From Stentor roeselii (taxonomy: Eukaryota; Ciliophora; Heterotrichea; Heterotrichida; Stentoridae): a stretch of DNA of 64,000 nucleotides. The notes below the pieces were generated by a model. It did not search any database. It was given only the letters and a program-made list of their open reading frames with translations, and was not told the DNA's origin. Shown here in pieces: positions 31,366 through 39,888 of this stretch. The position numbers and the translations under genes are program-made. Position 1 is the stretch's first letter. Each line of letters opens with the position of its first letter. The stretch is taken from positions 18,448 through 82,447 of the forward strand of contig RSEH01000219.1 in the NCBI GenBank assembly GCA_006503475.1. The letters are read 5' to 3'.

Positions 31366-32220
31366 ATGGTAGAAAAAACCGCTCGTAACCCTTCCACAAT
31401 AAGCACGGAGACATTTTCCCAGAGTATCCGACTACAGATAAACTCAGAAAAGCGTTCAACTCTATTAAAGTACCAGATGGAGAACTTTTCAGTCTTCCGC
31501 AAAGAAGAGCTGAAATATCAAGGCAAGTTTCTCCTGGACCAGACCTTCACCGAGGGGCTAACAGACCGTTGGCAAGTAAGTGAATTCAAAGTGCAAGGCG
31601 ACTACGACACCACCTGCGAAGTCGGCTTGAACTGGGAACCCTTGAGGCAAATGGCCCCAACAAAAGGCTTTGAACTTACAGGACGAGTATTAAAGCCTCG
31701 GATAAACATTCGACTTAAAAGCCTTGCCTGTGATTTTAAATTAAAAGTCAGAATGGCAGGAGACAGTTGTTTGTTTTTGATATCTCGAAACCAGGGTTTT
31801 ATTGAAGAAAATTCACCTGTTGTGAAGATCACAAATGACAATAGTCTTAATGGACTTTTTGCTATGTTTGGAAATGTGAATGTTAAGAATAATAGACTGG
31901 TCTTCATGAAACAGGTTCAGATACCTGAAGATAAAAAACTTCAGCCTGAGGGAAAAAATTATAAGGACCTTGAAATCAATTTTAATGATAATGGAGACTC
32001 TAGGGTGTTGTTGTCTGTTTCTAGCTTTGGAAAGTATAACCCGATTGCTCAGTTTTTTACTTTTTGTGATACTTTTGCTCCTTATTTTGAAAAAAGTAGG
32101 ATTTTAATTGGAGCTAGTGGACGGTCTGTGCTGTTGAAGAAAGTTACTGTTCAGCAAAGGGAGAGGAATCAGAATAAGTTGCAAGAGAGATCGAAAGAAG
32201 CCTGTTGTTGTGTTATTTAA
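31366..32220 (+). CDS. Unknown protein with C-terminal CaaX-like prenylation box (copy 1)
   Basis: The protein has 284 residues, no signal peptide and no membrane segment. It has a beta-rich pattern throughout (LKSLACDFKLKVRM, CLFLISRNQGFIE, VSSFGKYNPIAQFFTF), suggestive of a jelly-roll or sandwich fold, but no family is recognised. The chain ends CCCVI: the last four residues (C-C-V-I) fit a CaaX geranylgeranylation signal, with an extra Cys in front that could be palmitoylated, so membrane attachment is likely. A full paralogue lies at 35919. Each copy is head-to-head with an amylase gene. Function unknown. Confidence 0.7.
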   Translation: MVEKTARNPSTISTETFSQSIRLQINSEKRSTLLKYQMENFSVFRKEELKYQGKFLLDQTFTEGLTDRWQVSEFKVQGDYDTTCEVGLNWEPLRQMAPTKGFELTGRVLKPRINIRLKSLACDFKLKVRMAGDSCLFLISRNQGFIEENSPVVKITNDNSLNGLFAMFGNVNVKNNRLVFMKQVQIPEDKKLQPEGKNYKDLEINFNDNGDSRVLLSVSSFGKYNPIAQFFTFCDTFAPYFEKSRILIGASGRSVLLKKVTVQQRERNQNKLQERSKEACCCVI

Positions 32221-32402
32221 TAAGTTTTAATGTTTAGAGGCTTCAGGTATTCAGTTTCAGAATGTTGAAGGTTGATTATTGAATAAAATTAGAGATTTTA
32301 CGATTTTTCTAATATAATTACATGTAGAGTAACAAGAATCGCATAGTAGATGGAGATTTTATTGATTTAATAATATTTCCGTTACTTTGATTATCTAATT
32401 AA

Positions 32403-33779
32403 CTACTTAAGCTGGTATAGCTTGCACTCTCCCTGGTTTAAATAAACTGGCACTCCTTGACTAGTGACAGTGACACAGTCATTTGTTGCCAAGACATTGC
32501 AAACCACGTTCCCGACAGCGAAAGGATGGTAACTGACCCAGTACATCTGATTATTATCAGTGTTGCTGAAAGCCATTAAAGTTTGTCCTCTACTATAAGC
32601 GTAGAAAGTATCAGCAGCATACCTTTCAACCCAGCTATAGTTCCAGATCTGGTGAGCCTTTCTGTAGGTCACAACAGCCTTCACAAAAGTATACATTTGG
32701 CTTTGAGTGTTTCCAATATTTGGCCAAAGAATTTCTCTGTTGTTCGGGTCGTTTCCTCCAGCATATCCTTGTTCGTCTCCATAGTAAAGAATAGGAATAC
32801 CAGGCCAAGTCATGCTCCAAGCGATAGCATTTTGGAATCTGTTGATTTTATTAAAGTTATATAAAAATCTGGCATTGTCATGGTTATCAACAAAGTTTCC
32901 TTCTACGTTGATGATTTTAAAGGCTTGACTAGCTTGACTATAGAAATTTCTAGCATTGTAAAACGATTTACTAGACTTGAACAAGTCATTCATCAAGTAG
33001 TACAGAGGGTAGTTCAAAGTTGAATCTACTGATCCTTGATACCCTGCATTGGTTGGGATGCTACCGTCAAAAACTTCACAAATAGTAAAAACTCCTGCTG
33101 CTTTTGAGTACTGTGCCCAGAAAGACATCGGAACTTCAGGACAAGTATCGATTCTAAGCCCATCAATGTTGTATTTCTGAACAATTGAAGTGACCCAAGA
33201 AAGCAGTCCATCACTCACAAACTGGACAGACTGGTTCAAGTCAGGCAAGTTTGCCAACCAACAGTTTTGAACACTCCACTGGTTATTCCAGTTAATGGGG
33301 CAGTAAGGATGATAATAACTTTTTTGGTTAAAAGGGTTAATTTGACCCACTCCTGACAGGTCTTCTCCGATGGGACCTACGTGATTTGCCACGACATCGA
33401 CCATCATCCACATGTTTCTTTGATGGAGAGCTGAGACTAAGTTGATGAAGTCCTGTTCAGAACCGAAATTCGGGTTGATCTGGTAAAAGTCTTGAGCCCA
33501 GTACCCGTGGTAACCGCCTGGGGTGTTGAGAATGATGGGAGACACCCAAATCGCATCGAATCCCATGTTCTGGATGTAGTCTAAGTGGTTCATCAGCCCG
33601 ACGAACCCTCCTCCACAATAGTTCCCCAGGTTTGAACAACCCCCAGTATTCCCGTTATTACGGAAAAAACGATCGGTCAGGACCTGGTAGATGGTCCTTG
33701 ACTGCCATTCTTGAGCTGTATGAGATAAGACCCCGACTATAGCTAGACACAAGACTAAGCCTTTCATTATAATGGACAT
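32403..33779 (-). CDS. Secreted alpha-amylase, GH13 (copy 2)
   Basis: This 458-residue paralogue of copy 1 has a signal peptide (LVLCLAIVGVLS), DVVANHV, nucleophile D211 in GLRIDTCPEV, acid/base E235 and FVDNHDN with D301. It is expected to be catalytically competent. It differs from copies 1 and 3 in the segment LFKSSKSFYNARNFYSQ and resembles copy 3 in the N-terminal half. Its stop lies 182 bp from the end of the convergent CaaX gene. Confidence 0.92.
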   Translation of the reverse strand: MSIIMKGLVLCLAIVGVLSHTAQEWQSRTIYQVLTDRFFRNNGNTGGCSNLGNYCGGGFVGLMNHLDYIQNMGFDAIWVSPIILNTPGGYHGYWAQDFYQINPNFGSEQDFINLVSALHQRNMWMMVDVVANHVGPIGEDLSGVGQINPFNQKSYYHPYCPINWNNQWSVQNCWLANLPDLNQSVQFVSDGLLSWVTSIVQKYNIDGLRIDTCPEVPMSFWAQYSKAAGVFTICEVFDGSIPTNAGYQGSVDSTLNYPLYYLMNDLFKSSKSFYNARNFYSQASQAFKIINVEGNFVDNHDNARFLYNFNKINRFQNAIAWSMTWPGIPILYYGDEQGYAGGNDPNNREILWPNIGNTQSQMYTFVKAVVTYRKAHQIWNYSWVERYAADTFYAYSRGQTLMAFSNTDNNQMYWVSYHPFAVGNVVCNVLATNDCVTVTSQGVPVYLNQGECKLYQLK

Positions 33780-34229
33780 TTTTCTCCACCAGGAAAAAAA
33801 TGGGTAATTAGTTATAAGTTTGTTGATCTCGAATATTATATATTGTGATACTCATTTTCGAAAAAATACACAATTTATTAAGGTAAGCAATTTTGATATT
33901 TTTAGGGGTGAAAATTTTAGACTTAAGGTTATTTTAATATATTTAAAAAAAAATTCTGGAATCTTAGTTTGAAAGTTGATTATTTTTACACTCTTGATAT
34001 TATTTAAGTGCTTCTTTTTAAGAGTTTTTAAAGATTTGATTTTTTTAAGGGTTTTTATCAAATATTAAAAGTTTCAAACAAATAATATAAGCAGGATGAG
34101 GATTAGAATTGTTATTGATTTGGCACATACCTTTCAAGGAAGATTATATTAAATTATTTTTACTTCATTATGCAAAAAAATTCACAGTAAAAACCATCTC
34201 AGGCAATCTGTTAAACTAACTAACTACTT
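33780..34229. other. Spacer between amylase copies 2 and 3
   Basis: This is 450 bp of AT-rich DNA upstream of amylase copy 2. A 69-codon low-complexity Lys/Leu/Ile frame here is not considered a gene. Confidence 0.4.
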
Positions 34230-35597
34230 TCACTGCTTCAACTGATAAAGCTTGCACTCTCCCTGGTCTAAATAAACTGGGACTCCTTGACTAGTGACAG
34301 TAACACAGTCATTATCAATCAAGACATTGCAAACCACATTTCCCACAGCATAAGGATGATAACTAACCCAGTACATCTGGTTAAAATCAGTATTGCTAAA
34401 AGCCATCATAGCTTGACCTCTGCTACAAGCATAGAAATTATCAGTAGCATGTCGTTCAACCCAACTATAATTCCAGATCTGGTTATTCTTCCTGAAAGCA
34501 ACAACAGCCTTAACAAAATTATATAATTGGCTCTGAGTGTTTCCAATATTTGGCCAAAGAATTTCTCTGTTGTTCGGGTCGTTTCCTCCTGCATATCCTT
34601 GTTCGTCTCCGTAGTAAAGAATAGGAATACCAGGCCAGGTCATGCTCCAAGCGATAGCATTTTGGAATCTGTTGATTTTATTAAAGTTATATAAAAATCT
34701 GGCATTGTCATGGTTATCGACAAAGTTTCCTTCTACGTTGATGTTTTTAAAGGCTTGGCTTGCTTGGTTCCAGAAGTTTCTAGCATCAGTCATTGAGTTA
34801 CCTGACTTGAACATGTCTTGTATCAAGTAGTACAGAGGGTAGTTCAGAGTTGCATCGACTGTCCCTTGATACCCTGCATTGGTTGGGATGCTACCGTCAA
34901 AAACTTCGCAAATAGTAAAAACTCCTGCTGCTTTTGAGTACTGTGCCCAGAAAGACATCGGAACTTCAGGACATTTATCGATTCTAAGCCCGTCAATGTT
35001 GTATTTCTGAACAATTGAAGTGACCCAAGAAAGCAGTCCATCACTCACAAACTGGACAGACTGATTCAAATCAGGCAAGTTTGACAACCAACAGTTTTGA
35101 ACACTCCACTGGTTATTCCAGTTGATTGTGCAGTAAGAGTGATAATAACTTTTTTGGTTAAAAGGGTTAATTTGACCCACCCCTGACAGGTCTTCTCCGA
35201 TGGGGCCCACGTTATTTGCGACAACATCGACCATCATCCACATGTTTCTTTGATGAAGAGCTGAGACTAAGTTGATGAAGTCCTGTTCAGAACCGAAATT
35301 CGGGTTGATCTGGTAAAAGTCTTGAGCCCAATACCCGTGATAACCGCCTGGGGTGTTGAGAATGATGGGAGACACCCAAATCGCATCGAATCCCATGTTC
35401 TGGATGTAGTCTAAGTGGTTCATCAGTCCCACGAACCCTCCTCCACAATAGTTCCCAAGGTTCCCACAGCTTGAAGTATTCCCGTTGTTAGGGAAAAAAC
35501 GATCGGTCAGGACCTGGTAGATGGTCCTTGACTGCCATTCTTGGGCTGTGTGAGAAAAGACTCTGGCTACAACAACTAAGAAGACAAGATTCATCAT
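34230..35597 (-). CDS. Secreted alpha-amylase, GH13 (copy 3), altered region I
   Basis: The protein has 455 residues. The signal peptide is shorter (LVFLVVVARVFS). Catalytic residues D207 (GLRIDKCPEV), E231 and D297 are kept. Region I reads DVVANNV, so the substrate-contacting His is Asn129, and Lys follows the nucleophile where copies 1 and 2 have Thr. It may have reduced or altered activity. The sequence is a patchwork: the first half follows copy 2, and the segment QDMFKSGNSM...ARNFWNQ follows copy 1. It lies head-to-head with the CaaX gene at 35919. Confidence 0.9.
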   Translation of the reverse strand: MMNLVFLVVVARVFSHTAQEWQSRTIYQVLTDRFFPNNGNTSSCGNLGNYCGGGFVGLMNHLDYIQNMGFDAIWVSPIILNTPGGYHGYWAQDFYQINPNFGSEQDFINLVSALHQRNMWMMVDVVANNVGPIGEDLSGVGQINPFNQKSYYHSYCTINWNNQWSVQNCWLSNLPDLNQSVQFVSDGLLSWVTSIVQKYNIDGLRIDKCPEVPMSFWAQYSKAAGVFTICEVFDGSIPTNAGYQGTVDATLNYPLYYLIQDMFKSGNSMTDARNFWNQASQAFKNINVEGNFVDNHDNARFLYNFNKINRFQNAIAWSMTWPGIPILYYGDEQGYAGGNDPNNREILWPNIGNTQSQLYNFVKAVVAFRKNNQIWNYSWVERHATDNFYACSRGQAMMAFSNTDFNQMYWVSYHPYAVGNVVCNVLIDNDCVTVTSQGVPVYLDQGECKLYQLKQ

Positions 35598-35918
35598 TTA
35601 TGAACATTTTCAGCCATTCATTTTTCTCGTATAACCCGTAATAAAAGTCCAAAGACAAGTTCAACAGATCTATTTCTCACATTAACATAAACCTAAAAAC
35701 CAACCCAAACACCATTCAAAGCCCCCAGTTCCTTCCAATTTAAATAAATGACTTAAAACCACCTAAAAATCCTTCCACAAGAATTCCCCAAATAAAAATG
35801 AGCATATTTCCCCAATCCACAAAAACCCCCTCTAAACCCAAACCACCTAATCACTCTTCCCTTCCATCTCCCCAAATCCTCCATTAACTCTCCAACCTCT
35901 CCATCAAAAACCCCGATA
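35598..35918. other. Divergent promoter region amylase copy 3 / CaaX copy 2
   Basis: A 321-bp AT- and C-rich spacer between divergent starts, equivalent in position to 30916-31365. No further feature is seen. Confidence 0.4.
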
Positions 35919-36773
35919 ATGGTAGAAAAAAACACAAGAAACAGGTCAACAATCAGCACCGACACCTTCTCCCAAAGTTTCCAGATCCGTATAAACTCCG
36001 AAAAGCGTTCAACCCTTTTAAAATACCAAGCCGAGAACTTTTTAATCTGGCGTAAACAAGAACTGAAATACCAGGGAAAATTTTTACTCGACCATACTTT
36101 TACAGAAGGTCTTCCCGACCGTTGGCACATGGCGGACTTTAAAGTAGAAGGCGACTACGACATCACTTGCGAAGTGACTTCTGACTGGGAGCAACTCAAT
36201 CAAAAAACTCAAGAAAAAGGTTTCGAGCTCTGCGGAAGAGTCCTGAAGCCGAGAGTCAATATTCACTTACGAAGCCTGGCATGCGACTTTAAGCTTAAAG
36301 TAAGAATGATAGGCGACAGCAGCCTTTTTCTTATCTCCAGAAACTCGGGCTTCATCGAAGAAACTTCTCCAGTTATCAAGATTTCTCGAGATACCAGCTT
36401 GAAAGGCCTTTTTGCGATGTTTGGAACGATTGACACGTCGTCGAATCGTTTTTATTTTATGAAACAAGTCCAGATTCCGGAAGATACTAAATTACAACCA
36501 GCGGAAAAGAACTATAAGGACTTGGAGATCACTTTTAATGATAATGGAGACTCTAGGTTACATTTGTCGGTCTCTAGCTTTGGAAAGTATTGTCCTATTA
36601 GTCAGTTTTTCACCTTTTGTGATACTTTTATTCCTTACTTTGAGAAGAGCAAGTTTCTACTCGCCGCTAGCGGCGAGTCAGTGCTTTTGAAGAAAATTTC
36701 TATTCAGCAACGTGAGAGAAATCATAATAAAATACATGAAAGGCCGCAGGACTGCTGCTGCCTTGCTTTTTAA
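35919..36773 (+). CDS. Unknown protein with C-terminal CaaX-like prenylation box (copy 2)
   Basis: This 284-residue paralogue of the gene at 31366 has the same length and the same start (MVEK). It shares blocks such as STLLKYQ, ELKYQGKFLLD, VLKPR and YFEKS. It ends CCCLAF, where C-L-A-F again fits a CaaX signal, with two Cys before it. Conservation of the box in a tail that otherwise diverged supports real prenylation. Its stop is 5 bp from the stop of the convergent pseudokinase gene. Function unknown. Confidence 0.7.
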   Translation: MVEKNTRNRSTISTDTFSQSFQIRINSEKRSTLLKYQAENFLIWRKQELKYQGKFLLDHTFTEGLPDRWHMADFKVEGDYDITCEVTSDWEQLNQKTQEKGFELCGRVLKPRVNIHLRSLACDFKLKVRMIGDSSLFLISRNSGFIEETSPVIKISRDTSLKGLFAMFGTIDTSSNRFYFMKQVQIPEDTKLQPAEKNYKDLEITFNDNGDSRLHLSVSSFGKYCPISQFFTFCDTFIPYFEKSKFLLAASGESVLLKKISIQQRERNHNKIHERPQDCCCLAF

Positions 36774-36778
36774 TTTAA

Positions 36779-37636
36779 TTAGTTTTGAATGGAGGTGAAC
36801 CATCTGTGGGTTGAAAGAATTTTTAGGGTTGAGATTGGGTTTAGGCTGGTCTCTAGGAAGTCTTTGTAAGATGATGATAGTGATTTGAATGTGTCTGATT
36901 TTAGCTGGTCGGAAGTTGGAAGGACTCGGCTTTGGGTCTGAAGGAACCAGCTGAGAAGTCCTAGGTCGAGGCATAAGGATCGGTCTACAGCCTGTCTTCC
37001 ACCTGCACTTCTCGCCATACCTTGACAACATTCATCATTAACAAGTACCCTTCCACACAAAAGATTAACAACAACCTTATTGGCACAAGGATCCCTAATC
37101 AGAACATTTTCCGGCCTAACTTGAAAGACTTTCTCCAGATCAAATCCAAGTCCGCCTAAAAACTGAGCCAATTCCAGAACCTGTTGAATAATTTCCCTTG
37201 TTTTCTTTTCATTCACCGGGCCATCTTCAACCAAATCATCAAGACTTCCAGCTTCAAGAAACTGAGAAACAATATAAAAGCTATTTTTCGACTCATAAAC
37301 CTGATACAACTTGACAAGTCCTTCATGTTTCAATCGTTTTAATTGAAAAAACATCGAAAAAATCACTCTATCATTTATAACAACTGAAGAAAGTATCGCT
37401 TTTGGAATGATTTTAACGATTCTTTGTTTTTGGTTCGAGATTTTTTGACATAAGGTCACTTCTGAGAATGCACTTCTAGAAAGTGGCTTTGAGTGAAGGT
37501 TGTAGTCTGAGAAAAAACATTGGGATGGCTCGCTGAAGATAGGAGAAGGCATTTCTAGCTTGTGGGTAATTGAGGTTCTTTTAGTTAGGGGCTGTGCGAA
37601 TGCCACCACACCTTGACCTGGACAGATACTTCCCAT
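36779..37636 (-). CDS. CDPK/CAMK-like pseudokinase with N-terminal lipidation motif
   Basis: The protein has 285 residues. It begins MGSIC, fitting N-myristoylation at Gly2 with a nearby palmitoylatable Cys, as in many calcium-dependent kinases. A kinase fold is recognisable: a VAIK-like lysine in RIVKIIPKAI, the hinge SFYIVSQFLEAGSLDDLV, and VRPENVLI in place of the HRDLKPENIL loop. The catalytic Asp (HRD) is gone, and the metal-binding DFG is replaced by LLCG, so activity is not expected. No EF-hands follow. It probably acts as a membrane-bound scaffold or allosteric regulator. Confidence 0.75.
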   Translation of the reverse strand: MGSICPGQGVVAFAQPLTKRTSITHKLEMPSPIFSEPSQCFFSDYNLHSKPLSRSAFSEVTLCQKISNQKQRIVKIIPKAILSSVVINDRVIFSMFFQLKRLKHEGLVKLYQVYESKNSFYIVSQFLEAGSLDDLVEDGPVNEKKTREIIQQVLELAQFLGGLGFDLEKVFQVRPENVLIRDPCANKVVVNLLCGRVLVNDECCQGMARSAGGRQAVDRSLCLDLGLLSWFLQTQSRVLPTSDQLKSDTFKSLSSSYKDFLETSLNPISTLKILSTHRWFTSIQN

Positions 37637-37662
37637 TTATGACTGGATTTTAATAATGATAT

Positions 37663-39594
37663 CTAATCAAAATAGGTACTATTAATGGAGTTGATTTCTT
37701 TTTGAAGTCTTTCTTGTTTCTGTTTCAATGTTTTCATGGTAGTGTAAATCTCTCTCAAACTAATAGCTCCTTGTTTTTCTACAGTCTTATGAAAAACCGC
37801 TGAAAGTCTTGCAGAAATTTTACTTCTTTCAAATCTTTCTTTGAAGTTCTCGCTGTCTTGCAAGGTTCTTTTAAGTGAAGCGAGTCTTTTCTTGACAATC
37901 GAGACATATTCTTTCATCTTTTCAGGATATTTATGCTTTAAAATCTCTAAAACCACATTTTCTGGAAGTGCCATTCCCTGAACCTTGCAAGAATTCAAAT
38001 CCGCGAAAGACTTTTCATCTAAAAACACGCTGGACTCTCCAACAATGACTCCTTTTGGAAGTTTGAAACAAGTGACAAAACTTTGGTCGTCTTTTAAAAA
38101 ACCGACAAGGACTTTTCCTGATTTCACGAAAAGTAACTCTTTTGCTGTTTCTTCCATGAAAAGGATGAATTCTTGGTCGTAAAAACGAGGTTGAAGGTGT
38201 AAAGCGATGTCGAAACGGAAGTTGTCGATGTATCCGAAAAATTTGAAGAAAATTGAGAAGTAGTCTTGGAATAAATACTCGATTATGTTGGTTTGGATGT
38301 GCTCTGGAAGTTTTCGTAGAGTGTTGTCGTGGATAAAGGTTAGCTGGTCACCCTTAACCGACCAGTCAGGGTTCATCAAAGACCCAAGTCGATCATTTTT
38401 CCAGAAATACTGAAAATGTTTAAAAAGTTTTGACTTCAAATCACTAGTCATAGGTCCATGAATATGTTCCAAGTTATGTATAAAGACAGTCAATTCTCTA
38501 AGATTATCCTTCGGCTTGCCTATTTTTTCAAATTCCTTCACAAAAGATATGACCTTGCTCATGGTCAATGCGAGCCAAGCCGATCCAACAAGCATCATCA
38601 AAATGCAAAGTCCCATTTCCTCTGAATTCTTCGCCAAATAATCGCCATACCCAACAGTAGTCAAAGTGGTAAAAATAAAGTAAAAAATCACTAAAACCTG
38701 TTCATTTTTCGGTTTTTCATGAATTTCAAAGTACTTCAAAAAGTTCTTTTCCGTTGAGTACTTATCCTCAACAAGCCTCGACAAAAAATACCAAAAACAA
38801 GCAAAAAAATAACAAAAAAACAAAAACTTGCAAATTTCAAAGCAAAAGTCCGTAAAAGTCTCAAGTACCAAGAAGCACTTTTGAGTTTTGGCAGTTGTTG
38901 TGGCCATGCTACTTTTCAGATGTTTTGTGAAGTTTTTCGTGCTGAACGTGTAAAAAATTCGATTGATTTTAAGGATTCTTGAAAGACGGAAAAAGTACTC
39001 GATTTCTTTATACCCGAACATTTTTAAGGGCAGAAGGGCCAAGAGGTCGAAAACGAGCCAAGTCTTGCAATAGCGAAGACTTATCATGTACAGGTTTCGC
39101 ACTGGGTACTTCTTCTCGTCGATGTACTCAGTGCAGAAGTTCAGACAAAAGTCAATTAAAAAGAAGACCCAAGCAACGATTTCCATTGGGCTTGAATTTT
39201 CATCGTCCATCCCGAAGGTGAGGAAGTAAAGCCCGTTGAGGACTGAGTAAACAATGATCATGTTAACCAGAAAGTCGAAGATTAACTTGAATGTATTGTT
39301 TGTTTTAATCACTCGGTTTGAATGTTTTAGTTCTTTTAACATTCGAAGGTATTCACTGTGGTCGTCTAGAAAACGGTTTACTTTCTTGTAGGTCAGGACT
39401 TTTAGCAACTTGTGAGCTGCTAGAGTGATTGACTTTAGAAGGTCGTTTTCGAGTTTTATGTACTCGGACTCTGTTCGATTTAGACCGAATGGAGAACCTT
39501 TTGATAGTGATTGGAATTTGTGGAATTTTTCTAACTCGATGTTGTTTGATTGACGAATGTTGAGTTTTGACATAAGTTTTATTGAGACTTTCAA
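37663..39594 (-). CDS. Voltage-sensor K+ channel with cyclic nucleotide-binding-like domain
   Basis: The protein has 643 residues. Six membrane segments lie between ~105 and 350. S4 carries spaced basic residues (FFRLSRILKINRIFY, ~201-215), and the pore has the K+ filter TVGYGD at 313-318. After a C-linker, residues ~440-560 form a cyclic nucleotide-binding fold (KELLFVKSGKVLVGF, GVIVGESSVF), although the canonical Arg of the phosphate cassette is not obvious. A coiled tail ends the chain. This architecture matches the EAG/HCN/CNG-type channels greatly expanded in ciliates, which control membrane potential and ciliary beating. A second Met (residue 8) could also be the start. Confidence 0.88.
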   Translation of the reverse strand: MKVSIKLMSKLNIRQSNNIELEKFHKFQSLSKGSPFGLNRTESEYIKLENDLLKSITLAAHKLLKVLTYKKVNRFLDDHSEYLRMLKELKHSNRVIKTNNTFKLIFDFLVNMIIVYSVLNGLYFLTFGMDDENSSPMEIVAWVFFLIDFCLNFCTEYIDEKKYPVRNLYMISLRYCKTWLVFDLLALLPLKMFGYKEIEYFFRLSRILKINRIFYTFSTKNFTKHLKSSMATTTAKTQKCFLVLETFTDFCFEICKFLFFCYFFACFWYFLSRLVEDKYSTEKNFLKYFEIHEKPKNEQVLVIFYFIFTTLTTVGYGDYLAKNSEEMGLCILMMLVGSAWLALTMSKVISFVKEFEKIGKPKDNLRELTVFIHNLEHIHGPMTSDLKSKLFKHFQYFWKNDRLGSLMNPDWSVKGDQLTFIHDNTLRKLPEHIQTNIIEYLFQDYFSIFFKFFGYIDNFRFDIALHLQPRFYDQEFILFMEETAKELLFVKSGKVLVGFLKDDQSFVTCFKLPKGVIVGESSVFLDEKSFADLNSCKVQGMALPENVVLEILKHKYPEKMKEYVSIVKKRLASLKRTLQDSENFKERFERSKISARLSAVFHKTVEKQGAISLREIYTTMKTLKQKQERLQKEINSINSTYFD

Positions 39595-39888
39595 TCTGAC
39601 TTATTTAAAGGGTTAGAAGAGGTTAACTTTTTCTAATCTTTAAGATAAAAATGACTAGGGGTTAATTTTTTATGTGTATATATAGCTTGGTAGTTTTGAT
39701 TTTTGAATTTGATTCATGTCTCGAACTTTTTTGCATCAAATCTGACTTTTCATCTTTTTCGCTTAGCCAGTCCTCAATTCAATTCAAATCCATTAACCCA
39801 AGAGTTCAATTTCAATTCTTTTCCCTGAAGTCTTCCCAAACATGCAACTTTTTCTGTATTAATAATCCAAGGAAAGCCAATATAAATT

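Noticed and set aside
33852-34061. 69-codon Lys/Ile/Leu-rich frame between amylases
   Set aside because: Low-complexity AT-driven frame with no homologue beside the other amylase copies.
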